A DNA stretch of 64,000 nucleotides from Kaistella gelatinilytica (lineage in GTDB: Bacteria; Bacteroidota; Bacteroidia; Flavobacteriales; Weeksellaceae). The stretch spans positions 868,001 through 932,000 of the forward strand of contig NZ_JADPVI010000001.1 of NCBI RefSeq assembly GCF_015679325.1. The letters are read 5' to 3'. Made by a program: the position numbers and the translations under genes. The notes under the pieces were generated by a model, which was not told the origin of the DNA, made no database searches, and worked only from the letters and a program-made list of their open reading frames with translations. This document shows, piece by piece, positions 17,783 through 24,812 of this stretch (positions are counted from its first letter, which is position 1; the number at the start of each line of letters is the position of its first letter).

Positions 17783-18568
17783 CTAAAAATTTATTTTCGA
17801 TTGACCTAAAAATGTTACACAATCTTTCGCCCACAAATCATAACAGAGTTCTGAAGGATGAATTCCATCACTGAAAAATTCCCAAACTGTTTGACCTTCT
17901 TTGAGTTTTCCGAGCCATTCTTTAAAATTTATTTTTTCAGTCGGGAAATAAACATTTTTGTTCTTTAGAACTTGTGTGTTGAGATGATCTGCAAGAATAT
18001 CTTTGTGATTTCCTAAAACCAGCTTCATTTCTTTCGAAAAGGCAGGAAACATTTCGATAGTCGGTAACTGCGCAAATAAAACTGGAGTTTCAGGAAATTT
18101 TTTTCGAAGATCATTAATTAAGCATTGAACACTTTCACGCCATTTTTTAGGTTGATTCAACTCAAAAGTATCATTCCCACCAATGCCGATCACCAAAAGG
18201 TTGCACTCTTTTTCAACAATTAAAGGAATAAGTTTTCTTTGAATTTTGTCAACATTATAACCTGTTTTAGCATAAACTTTCCAGTTGATATTATAATGAA
18301 ATTTTTCGCTTAAAGCATTTGAGAAATGACCGGCAAAACCATTTTTGTGATTTTCTACGCCAACTCCGGCAAATGAACTTTCCCCAATAAATAAAATCTT
18401 TAAATTTTTATAGGAATTTGCGTTGATAAAACCTTCCGGATTTTTTGCTTCTGGGAATAATTGAATTTCTTTTTTGATCTTCTTTCCCTGAAAATAGATA
18501 ATCGGTAATAACGGAATCGACTTTAATAAATGGAGGAAATAATTGTTTTTCATTTCAATTATTTTCAT
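17783..18568 (-). CDS. SGNH/GDSL-type hydrolase
   Basis: The 261-residue protein has the SGNH blocks: block I ILFIGESSFAGVG (Glu instead of the usual Asp before the nucleophile serine), block III VIGIGGNDTFEL, and block V FSDGIHPSELCYDLWA with the Asp-His pair. A hydrophobic N-terminal stretch (about residues 8-24) may anchor it in the membrane or act as a weak signal. It is probably an esterase or acetyl hydrolase; the substrate is unknown. The ATG abuts the stop codon of the upstream methyltransferase gene (TAAATG), so it is the third gene of an operon with map. Confidence 0.8.
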   Translation of the reverse strand: MKIIEMKNNYFLHLLKSIPLLPIIYFQGKKIKKEIQLFPEAKNPEGFINANSYKNLKILFIGESSFAGVGVENHKNGFAGHFSNALSEKFHYNINWKVYAKTGYNVDKIQRKLIPLIVEKECNLLVIGIGGNDTFELNQPKKWRESVQCLINDLRKKFPETPVLFAQLPTIEMFPAFSKEMKLVLGNHKDILADHLNTQVLKNKNVYFPTEKINFKEWLGKLKEGQTVWEFFSDGIHPSELCYDLWAKDCVTFLGQSKINF

Positions 18569-19336
18569 TTATTTCTTAGAAACGACGGGTAAAATTTCGT
18601 TCTCCATTAAAGAAAATCTTTCCCGTTCATCCCTTGAAAATTTCCTTGAATAAAAATTGATATCTGCTTCAAAACCAACATTTTTCAATCGATCAAAATA
18701 ATCCATTCCGTACCAGCGAACATGGTCGTATTGTCCGAAATGTTTTTGTCTTTCTTTTGGATCTTTAATGGTGAAATCTTCGTAAGTCTTTTCTAAAGAA
18801 TTCTTCATAGGAACCTGAAAAATTCCCCAGCCGCCTTTTCTCATCACCCGAAATAATTCGCTCATGGCTTTTTTATCGTCTTCAATATGTTCTAAAACAT
18901 GGTTGCAAAAAACGATATCGAAACTTTCATCTTCAAAAGGTAAATCTAAAATATCTGCTTTTACATCGACGATCGGCGAGTAAAGATCCGCAGAAATATA
19001 ATCCAGATTTTTCATTTTTTTGAATTTTCTGAGAAATTCCTGTTCAGGAGCGATGTGAAGAACTTTGTAATTTTTAGTAAAAAAGTCGGTTTCATTTTGC
19101 AGATACAACCACATTTGGCGATGACGTTCCAAACTTAATGTTCCGGGAGAAAGTGCATTTTCACGCTGTTTGCCGTAACCATATGGCAGAAACTTCCGAT
19201 AAGATTTACCGTCGACTGGATCAGTAAATTTGTCACCTTTAAAAAATTGAACGATTAAAGGTCGCGCCAAAATACTCGCTTTGATCAATAAAGGTCTTGG
19301 GATTTTATTTAAGAGAAATTTAGTCAGGGTTTTCAT
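18569..19336 (-). CDS. Class I SAM-dependent methyltransferase
   Basis: The 255-residue protein has a Rossmann-type methyltransferase core: VLHIAPEQEFLRKFKK (motif I region), ADLYSPIVDVKADILDLPF (acidic residue, then the adenine-binding Asp), and FDIVFCNHVLEHIEDDKKAM, the methyltransferase type 11 signature. The substrate is not evident. Its ATG overlaps the stop codon of map by one base (TAATG), and the SGNH hydrolase follows without a gap, so the three are translationally coupled. Confidence 0.85.
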   Translation of the reverse strand: MKTLTKFLLNKIPRPLLIKASILARPLIVQFFKGDKFTDPVDGKSYRKFLPYGYGKQRENALSPGTLSLERHRQMWLYLQNETDFFTKNYKVLHIAPEQEFLRKFKKMKNLDYISADLYSPIVDVKADILDLPFEDESFDIVFCNHVLEHIEDDKKAMSELFRVMRKGGWGIFQVPMKNSLEKTYEDFTIKDPKERQKHFGQYDHVRWYGMDYFDRLKNVGFEADINFYSRKFSRDERERFSLMENEILPVVSKK

Positions 19337-20145
19337 TAAAAATCCAAAGTAAATGGTTTTTCCTCCTCACTTACGATTCCCAATGCTTCATAAATATATT
19401 TGTACGTAGAAAGTAAAACCGGTTTTCCGTTGATGATGCAAACGTCGTGTTCAAAATGTGCAGAAGGTGAATTATCAAGAGAAGTCACCGTCCAACCGTC
19501 ATCATGAAATTTTACTTTTTCGGTCCCAAGATTTACCATAGGTTCGATGGCGAGAACGATTCCGTCTTTTAAAACTTTTCCACTGCCTTTTCGTCCGTAA
19601 TTTGGAACCTGAGGATCTTCGTGCATTTTTCTACCTAAACCATGACCAACCAGTTCGCGAACAACACCATAACCGTGTTTTTCGCAATATTCCTGGATCG
19701 CAAAGGAGATATCTCCTACTCTTTTTCCACGAATACATTGCTCGATTCCTTTGTATAAAGATTCTTTTGTGATCTGCAATAATTTTTTTGTTTCCGGAGC
19801 CACTTCTCCAACCTCAAAAGAATAAGCGTGATCGCCGTAAAAACCATTCATATAAACGCCACAATCAACAGAAAGAATATCACCTTCCTCCAGCGGCTTT
19901 TCATTTGGAATACCGTGAACCACCTCAGCATTTGGAGAAATACAAAGGTTCTTCGGGAAACCATACATTCCAAGGAAAGCAGGTTCACCACCATGATCCC
20001 GAATAAATTCACCCCCTAAATTATCCAGATGCAAAGTAGTTACACCAGGTTTTATTTCTTTTGCAATCATTCCCAAAGTTTTGGAAACCAATTGTGCACT
20101 TTCGCGCATTAACCGAAGTTCTTCGATTGTTTTTAAGTGAATCAT
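19336..20145 (-). CDS. map: Type I methionine aminopeptidase
   Basis: The 269-residue protein has the pita-bread fold motifs: VDCGVYMNGFYGDHAYSF with the two metal-binding aspartates, GHGLGRKMHEDPQVPN with the metal-binding histidine, and VLAIEPMVNLG plus HFEHDVCI with the two glutamates/histidines of the active site. It removes the initiator methionine from new proteins. The length (about 265) is typical of type Ia enzymes. It is the first gene of an operon with the methyltransferase and the SGNH hydrolase. Confidence 0.95.
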   Translation of the reverse strand: MIHLKTIEELRLMRESAQLVSKTLGMIAKEIKPGVTTLHLDNLGGEFIRDHGGEPAFLGMYGFPKNLCISPNAEVVHGIPNEKPLEEGDILSVDCGVYMNGFYGDHAYSFEVGEVAPETKKLLQITKESLYKGIEQCIRGKRVGDISFAIQEYCEKHGYGVVRELVGHGLGRKMHEDPQVPNYGRKGSGKVLKDGIVLAIEPMVNLGTEKVKFHDDGWTVTSLDNSPSAHFEHDVCIINGKPVLLSTYKYIYEALGIVSEEEKPFTLDF

Positions 20146-20212
20146 CGTTTATGTTGACAATATATTTTTTAATATTTTAAAACTAAAAGCTTCTATTTAT
20201 TCCGGAAAAAAA

Positions 20213-20644
20213 TTACCAAAACAAGCCTTTCTTTTTATCCTTTTTCATTTTTGAATAGGCCAAAACTTCATTGCCTTCTACACGAAATTCTATTCTGTCA
20301 TTAATGATGTTGTAGATTTCTCCCCATCCTGGAAAACCGCCTAAATTTCTATCATCAATAAATAAGTCAGCATCGATTTTTCTGGAGGCTTCGGCGTGGT
20401 CAAAAGTCTCACCTTCAAAACTTGAGTTAACCGCATAAAATTCTACGCCATTTTTTTTGCAAAACTCTACTGCTTCGTCTAAAGTTTTACCATGGCGATA
20501 CGTCCATAGAATTAAACGATACCCTTCTGACTGAAGTTTTTTCAAAGTTTCAAATGCAAAAGTCTTTGGTTTTCCGATCCCCGGATACGCGTCATCTACG
20601 ACCGTACCGTCGAAATCAATGGCTAGTTTTTTATTGCTTTTCAT
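20213..20644 (-). CDS. Small HAD-type hydrolase, BT0820 family
   Basis: The 143-residue protein starts with LAIDFDGTVVDDAYP, the DxD-type nucleophile motif of HAD phosphatases. LILWTYRHGKTLDEAVEFC (motif II region) and DADLFIDDRNLGGFPGW (the C-terminal acidic motif) follow. The compact form without a cap domain fits the BT0820 family of Bacteroidota. The substrate is unknown. An upstream in-frame ATG at 20752 would overlap the desaturase gene; the start at 20644 fits the family and follows a -7 element (TATCTTTG) at 20665-20672. Confidence 0.83.
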   Translation of the reverse strand: MKSNKKLAIDFDGTVVDDAYPGIGKPKTFAFETLKKLQSEGYRLILWTYRHGKTLDEAVEFCKKNGVEFYAVNSSFEGETFDHAEASRKIDADLFIDDRNLGGFPGWGEIYNIINDRIEFRVEGNEVLAYSKMKKDKKKGLFW

Positions 20645-20664
20645 CTCGGTCAATTTAATTTTTG

Positions 20665-20672
20665 CAAAGATA
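20665..20672 (-). promoter_or_regulatory. -7 element for the BT0820-family gene
   Basis: TATCTTTG on the minus strand is a perfect TAnnTTTG, 20 nt upstream of the ATG at 20644 and directly behind the desaturase terminator. Confidence 0.6.
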
Positions 20673-20674
20673 AG

Positions 20675-20709
20675 AAAATAAAAGAGTGGTAGAAAACATC
20701 GACCACTCT
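20675..20709 (-). terminator. Terminator of the acyl-ACP desaturase gene
   Basis: On the minus strand AGAGTGGT / ACCACTCT (20683-20709) with a 10-nt loop is followed by TTTATTTT. It separates the desaturase from the HAD gene. Confidence 0.8.
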
Positions 20710-20736
20710 GAGAATAAATTCTACTATAATTTAATA

Positions 20737-21714
20737 TTAAGATTTGATCCATTTGAACTGATGATCTAAATCTGGAGTTGCAATTCTGTCGGTGATCTTC
20801 TGTAATCTACCGGGAAGTTTCATTAAATATTCCTGTGCTTTCTCCGCTTTCTCATTTAATCCACTGATGTGTTCAATTTTCCAGTCATCAAGAAGTTCGC
20901 TCAGGATATTAATATAATCATGACCCGTGTAAACCATTGCTCTTTGTGCTGCATCTGAAAAATGAGACCAAAGCTCACCCGCTTTTTGCCCAGATTCGCG
21001 CATTAAATGTGCAGGCATAACAATTTTCTTGCGCATCATATCTTCAAAAGCAAGCATCATTTCTGATGGATCTACTTCGAAAATTCTGGTAACGAAATGT
21101 TTGTATGCTTTTGCATGTCGCGCTTCATCTGCAGCAATGACGCCACACATTTTGGCTAACTTCACATTTCCGCTTTGTTTTGCCAAAGTACCTACTCTTC
21201 TATGAGAAACATTGGTGGCAGTCTCCTGAAAACTCGTATAGACGAAATTTCTGTAAGGATCCATCGTTGTTCCGATATCAAGTCCGTCCTGAATTAAGTA
21301 TTGAGTTGTAATTTCTACTTCTCTCATATTTACTCTTCCGCAGAGATAGAGATATTTGTTGAGCAGATCGCCGTGTCTGTTTTCTTCTGCAGTCCAGCTT
21401 CTTATCCATTGCGCCCATCCGGTAGCTTCTTCCTGATTAACACCATCAACACCCATCAACCACGATTCGTAAGTTGGCAATGCTTCTTCGGTAATACAGT
21501 CCCCGATCAACGTTACAAAAAGATCATAATCCATTTCTTGTGCAAACGTTTGAAGTTCCTCAACCTCATATTTAAATTCGTTTGAAGAGGAATCAGGCAG
21601 GAAATCGCTTGGTTGCCATATTTTTTCTACAGGAGTAAGGTAGGAGGAAATGAAGTCGTTAACTTCTGTTCCCAGATTTCGCATCACTTCTAATCTTACT
21701 AATTTATTGTACAT
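20737..21714 (-). CDS. Acyl-ACP desaturase (soluble di-iron, ferritin-like)
   Basis: The 325-residue protein is a soluble stearoyl-ACP desaturase type. It has the two iron-binding helices WTAEENRHGDLLNKYL and GVIAADEARHAKAYKHF, the paired EExRH / DExRH motifs of the class, and an additional glutamate in TSFQETATNVSHRR. It should introduce a cis double bond into acyl-ACP chains with ferredoxin and O2. A -7 element TATATTTG lies at 21736-21743. The gene is monocistronic, ended by the terminator at 20675-20709. Confidence 0.92.
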   Translation of the reverse strand: MYNKLVRLEVMRNLGTEVNDFISSYLTPVEKIWQPSDFLPDSSSNEFKYEVEELQTFAQEMDYDLFVTLIGDCITEEALPTYESWLMGVDGVNQEEATGWAQWIRSWTAEENRHGDLLNKYLYLCGRVNMREVEITTQYLIQDGLDIGTTMDPYRNFVYTSFQETATNVSHRRVGTLAKQSGNVKLAKMCGVIAADEARHAKAYKHFVTRIFEVDPSEMMLAFEDMMRKKIVMPAHLMRESGQKAGELWSHFSDAAQRAMVYTGHDYINILSELLDDWKIEHISGLNEKAEKAQEYLMKLPGRLQKITDRIATPDLDHQFKWIKS

Positions 21715-21735
21715 GTTCTTTACTTTTTAAGAGAA

Positions 21736-21743
21736 CAAATATA
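21736..21743 (-). promoter_or_regulatory. -7 element of the desaturase promoter
   Basis: TATATTTG on the minus strand is a perfect TAnnTTTG, 21 nt upstream of the desaturase ATG. Confidence 0.65.
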
Positions 21744-21770
21744 ATCAAATTATTATTTGTTGCATAGAGG

Positions 21771-21804
21771 AAAAAAATTCAGCAGGAAAAATTTCCTACT
21801 GAAT
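21771..21804 (-). terminator. Strong terminator of a short minus-strand unit
   Basis: On the minus strand AATTCAGTAGGAAA pairs with TTTCCTGCTGAATT (one U-G pair) and is followed by seven T residues. No annotated gene ends here, so it marks the end of the short unit at 21804-21946. Confidence 0.8.
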
Positions 21805-21810
21805 TTTGTC

Positions 21811-21877
21811 TTCATCATTTGTGTTAAAGCTATAAATTTTGAGGCTTTTTATAAAGACTTCATTAAAAAACATTCTA
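21811..21877 (-). other. Non-coding tail or 25-codon ORF with CACAAATGATG element
   Basis: Downstream of the 21-codon ORF the minus strand contains a second ATG ORF of 25 codons (MFFNEVFIK..., ending within the terminator stem) and the element CACAAATGATG shortly before the terminator. The same element occurs in the two candidate small RNAs (310-459 and 32103-32157). Whether this stretch is translated cannot be told. Confidence 0.35.
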
Positions 21878-21880
21878 ATA

Positions 21881-21946
21881 TTACAATGATCCTCCGTTTA
21901 TAATTGTTTTGAAGGCAAATTTCAAAAAGGATATTAATAGTTTCAT
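21881..21946 (-). CDS. Possible 21-residue amphipathic peptide
   Basis: On the minus strand an ATG at 21946 opens a 21-codon ORF, MKLLISFLKFAFKTIINGGS plus a final Leu, then TAA. Lysines at positions 2, 9 and 13 among Leu, Ile and Phe would give an amphipathic, membrane-seeking helix. The A/T-rich leader in front of the ATG resembles that of real genes here, and a strong terminator lies about 80 nt downstream. It could be a small membrane peptide or a type I toxin-like product, or chance; no family is recognised. Confidence 0.35.
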   Translation of the reverse strand: MKLLISFLKFAFKTIINGGSL

Positions 21947-22036
21947 TTTAAAATTATTGAATATCATATAAAACCACACCCGAAAAATCATAAAAACTCA
22001 TTCAAGATCAGGTGCGGAAATCACGTTTTTTAATGA

Positions 22037-23950
22037 TTATTGATTTAAATCCAGTCTGGAAATTAACATTCTGTCTCCTTTTGGTGTTTCACTGAAGAAA
22101 TACGTGTAGTCTCCGATCTGGATTCTATTGTATTTTTCGTAGAGATAGTATTTTTTCTTTTCCAGATCTCCCAAAGTTCTAAATTCTGTTGAAGTTCCTG
22201 CCTCCAAATTTAATTTTCCATATTCTATGCTGTAGAAAGGCGCATAACTGGTGGTAGTTGTATTGGTAGTAGAACCATTAAAGAAATTGGTTGTGCTATT
22301 GAAATCCGTATCAACATCGATCGCCTTTACCATTTCCATGATCCAGTTGACCGATTTTCCATCTTTGCTTTGAATGATATAACTGGTCGCTGAGAAGTTA
22401 TCGGCGGTCATGGGCGAATTGTTGAAAAATCCTTTTTTGTTCTGCTGATCCAGTAAAACGGTATAATTTTTATTTAGACGACCATCCGGAGTGAAATGCA
22501 ACATATACAAACCCTGATAAATTCTGTCGTATTTCTTTCCGCTGGAACTGGTGTGAACTCCGGCCAAAGTATTCAAGAACTTACTTCCACCGCCGCCACG
22601 ACTGTTATTTTTTTTGAAATCCTGAAAGCTTAGAAGCATCGAACCATCATTTAATATTTGGAAATTATTGGTTTTAAATTTCTTCCCGTCAAATTCTAAA
22701 GGCTTTTTCATATCTGGACCTGCAACAGCTTTTTGATTTAATTCTGCGATCGGTGTTGCATTAACAAAAACCGCTTTTCCTCCAGACATTTTGCACAAAA
22801 TAAAATCGGTATATTTTTTTTCATCCATCATCGTATCCAGAGCATCCTGACTTGGCATCATTTCTTCTTTTCCTGAAACTACGTTCACCGTTTTTCGGGC
22901 GGCGCTGATCAGACCGCCTAAACCGCTTACTTTGCCTATAATATTTTCGGTCGCCGAAGAACCTCCTTTGGTTTGTTCGATTTCTTCACTATCCATACTG
23001 GTCGCAGAAACTGCGGAACCTAAAATTTCTTCCGTTGATTTACCATCTTTTTTAATTCCCAGACCGTACAAAATTACTTCGCCATTTTTTTCGTAGGCAT
23101 TAATAATTCTGTATCCTGCAGTTGGCGCTATAAATTTAAAATTTTCTTTAATTTTTCCTTCAGGCGAAATCCGGAAATAAGTCATTTCGTTCGGAGCTCC
23201 TGCTGTGCCTTTTGCGGGCGACATAATGTGGATCCAGTCTCTTGGGAGATCGTCATTCTCAATATTTTTGCTGTCATCATCTAATAGAGGTCTGGAAAAA
23301 ACAGGTCGCAGTTGATATCCTGTGTTGATCGTTTCTAAATTCGTGATCTTTCCTGTATTGTTCACTTTCATGAAATCCATTTTCGAAAAGTCCGCTTTTT
23401 CTTTATTATAAGGAAAACCTATTACCAAAATTGCGCTGTCCCTTTCCACTTCGTAGGCGCCACCAAAAAGATATTCATCCCCATTTTCATTCGCAAGTTT
23501 TTGCTTATCGAGCATTTTCACTTTTTTTACATAACCTCCGGCAAGCCAGTTATATTTTGCAGTTACTTCGCGGTTTTTATAAACCATTCTGCCCATCATG
23601 TTCGAACTTACCGAAATTGCTTTGTTGATAAGCAGATCTCCTTTATAAGTTAAGCCTTTGTAGCGTTTTCTTGCTTTTTCTACCTCCCAGTCGTCTTTTA
23701 CCGTATTGGTAAGATTGGCATCTTTATCAAAAGAATAAGTTTCTATTTTCACTTTTCTTTTGGATGAAGGCAGGAAATAGATCATGTCAAAATTTCCATT
23801 TTCTTTACCTTCTATCCCACCGAGATAACCTTTCTTGGCTTTTCGGGAAATGTCGTAATCTTTTTCCAGGACATTGAATCCTGCCTGTTGTGCGGTGATT
23901 GCTAGGCAACTGAATGTGCAGATCGCAACGAGTGATTTTTTTAGTTTCAT
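22037..23950 (-). CDS. Large exported protein of unknown function
   Basis: The 637-residue protein starts with a signal peptide (MKLKKSLVAICTFSCLAITAQQ) and continues with repeated charged strand-like segments (DYDISRKAKKGYLGGIEGK, VEKARKRYKGLTYKGDLL). A middle part is rich in Ser/Gly/Thr (NSRGGGGSKFLN), and the C-terminal SQTPKGD-like region ends DRMLISRLDLNQ. No T9SS sorting domain is seen. Long proteins of this kind occur in Chryseobacterium relatives as hypotheticals. It lies just downstream of a two-component system, with a palindrome ATACCC-N6-GGGTAT about 55 nt before its start that may be an operator. Confidence 0.7.
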   Translation of the reverse strand: MKLKKSLVAICTFSCLAITAQQAGFNVLEKDYDISRKAKKGYLGGIEGKENGNFDMIYFLPSSKRKVKIETYSFDKDANLTNTVKDDWEVEKARKRYKGLTYKGDLLINKAISVSSNMMGRMVYKNREVTAKYNWLAGGYVKKVKMLDKQKLANENGDEYLFGGAYEVERDSAILVIGFPYNKEKADFSKMDFMKVNNTGKITNLETINTGYQLRPVFSRPLLDDDSKNIENDDLPRDWIHIMSPAKGTAGAPNEMTYFRISPEGKIKENFKFIAPTAGYRIINAYEKNGEVILYGLGIKKDGKSTEEILGSAVSATSMDSEEIEQTKGGSSATENIIGKVSGLGGLISAARKTVNVVSGKEEMMPSQDALDTMMDEKKYTDFILCKMSGGKAVFVNATPIAELNQKAVAGPDMKKPLEFDGKKFKTNNFQILNDGSMLLSFQDFKKNNSRGGGGSKFLNTLAGVHTSSSGKKYDRIYQGLYMLHFTPDGRLNKNYTVLLDQQNKKGFFNNSPMTADNFSATSYIIQSKDGKSVNWIMEMVKAIDVDTDFNSTTNFFNGSTTNTTTTSYAPFYSIEYGKLNLEAGTSTEFRTLGDLEKKKYYLYEKYNRIQIGDYTYFFSETPKGDRMLISRLDLNQ

Positions 23951-24005
23951 GGTATTTGTGATTTTTTTAACTTAAGTAAAATTATTTTATCTCTGAAAAA
24001 AAATG

Positions 24006-24023
24006 ATACCCTGAAATGGGTAT
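24006..24023. promoter_or_regulatory. Palindrome ATACCC-N6-GGGTAT, candidate operator
   Basis: ATACCCTGAAATGGGTAT has perfect 6-bp arms and lies between the two-component operon's terminator and the start of the 637-residue secreted protein. The two-fold symmetry and position suggest a binding site for a dimeric regulator such as the adjacent LuxR-type protein. The T-runs on both sides mean it could also be an extra terminator hairpin. Confidence 0.4.
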
Positions 24024-24035
24024 TTTTTAAACAAA

Positions 24036-24070
24036 AGACAAAAAAACCTCAATAAAAATTGAGGTTTTCT
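24036..24070 (-). terminator. Terminator of the TPR-kinase / regulator operon
   Basis: AAAACCTCAAT / ATTGAGGTTTT (24043-24068) with a 4-nt loop is followed by T residues on the minus strand. It lies about 90 nt below the response-regulator stop codon. Confidence 0.85.
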
Positions 24071-24158
24071 CTTTGAATCTACATGGTTAAGCTGGATCAT
24101 TTTCCAACATTATATTTTTTTCATTATTTTTTATCCTGATTTGACGCTTTTATATTCA

Positions 24159-24812
24159 TCAAATGGTTTGCAAAAGGTTGAGATCATTCACAATTTGTAT
24201 GAGTTTGGGAATAGAATGGGCTTCTGTTTTTCGATAGATATTCTTGCGGTGCGTTTCGACGGTGCTTTCACTGATAAAAAGTTTTGCTGAAATTTCTCTG
24301 TTTGAGAAACCATTGATCATCAAATCGACAATTTCCTTTTCACGGCAGGAAAGTTTTATTTCAGGATAAGAAATAATTTTTTCTCTGAAACAATTTAATG
24401 CCTGTTGCGCTTCTTCCGACAGATGAACATAACCTTTGTTCACTTCATTTAAAGCGGTATACAGTTCAGTTCTGCTGATCTTTTTGGAAAGATATCCTTC
24501 CACTTCGATTTTTTCTATTAATTCATAAATCACTTTTGGCTCGCAATTCATTGAAAGAATGATGATCTTAATTTCCGGGAATTCTTTTTTAATGATTTTT
24601 GAAGATTCCAATCCATTGATCGTTGGCATCATTAAATCCATTAAGAGAATTTTTGGTACTAATTTTTGACCTCGTAAATCGCCCAAAAAATCATACGCGT
24701 CATTATAAGTTTTTAGAATTCTCACATTTTTTTCAAAACTTAGAAGCATTTCCAGACCTTCAATAATAATATTGTGGTCATCGATAATTACGACATCAAG
24801 TGTATTTTCCAT
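24159..24812 (-). CDS. NarL/LuxR-type response regulator (partner of the TPR kinase)
   Basis: The 217-residue protein has a receiver domain (VVIIDDHNIIIEG with the acidic pair, phosphoacceptor Asp in LLMDLMMPTINGLES, conserved Lys in EGYLSKKISR) and a C-terminal LuxR helix-turn-helix (LSCREKEIVDLMINGFSNREISAKLFISESTVETHRKNIY). It should be phosphorylated by the kinase whose gene ends exactly where this one begins. Targets are unknown; the palindrome at 24006-24023 beside the next gene is a candidate. Confidence 0.93.
   Translation of the reverse strand: MENTLDVVIIDDHNIIIEGLEMLLSFEKNVRILKTYNDAYDFLGDLRGQKLVPKILLMDLMMPTINGLESSKIIKKEFPEIKIIILSMNCEPKVIYELIEKIEVEGYLSKKISRTELYTALNEVNKGYVHLSEEAQQALNCFREKIISYPEIKLSCREKEIVDLMINGFSNREISAKLFISESTVETHRKNIYRKTEAHSIPKLIQIVNDLNLLQTI

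Noticed and set aside
20645..20752. 36-codon N-terminal extension of the HAD hydrolase
   Set aside because: Overlaps the 3' end of the desaturase and its terminator; the family start is at 20644.
22011..22025. GGTGCGGAAATCACG near the end of the 637-residue gene as an activator box
   Set aside because: Half-site spacing differs and no TAnnTTTG lies at the required distance.
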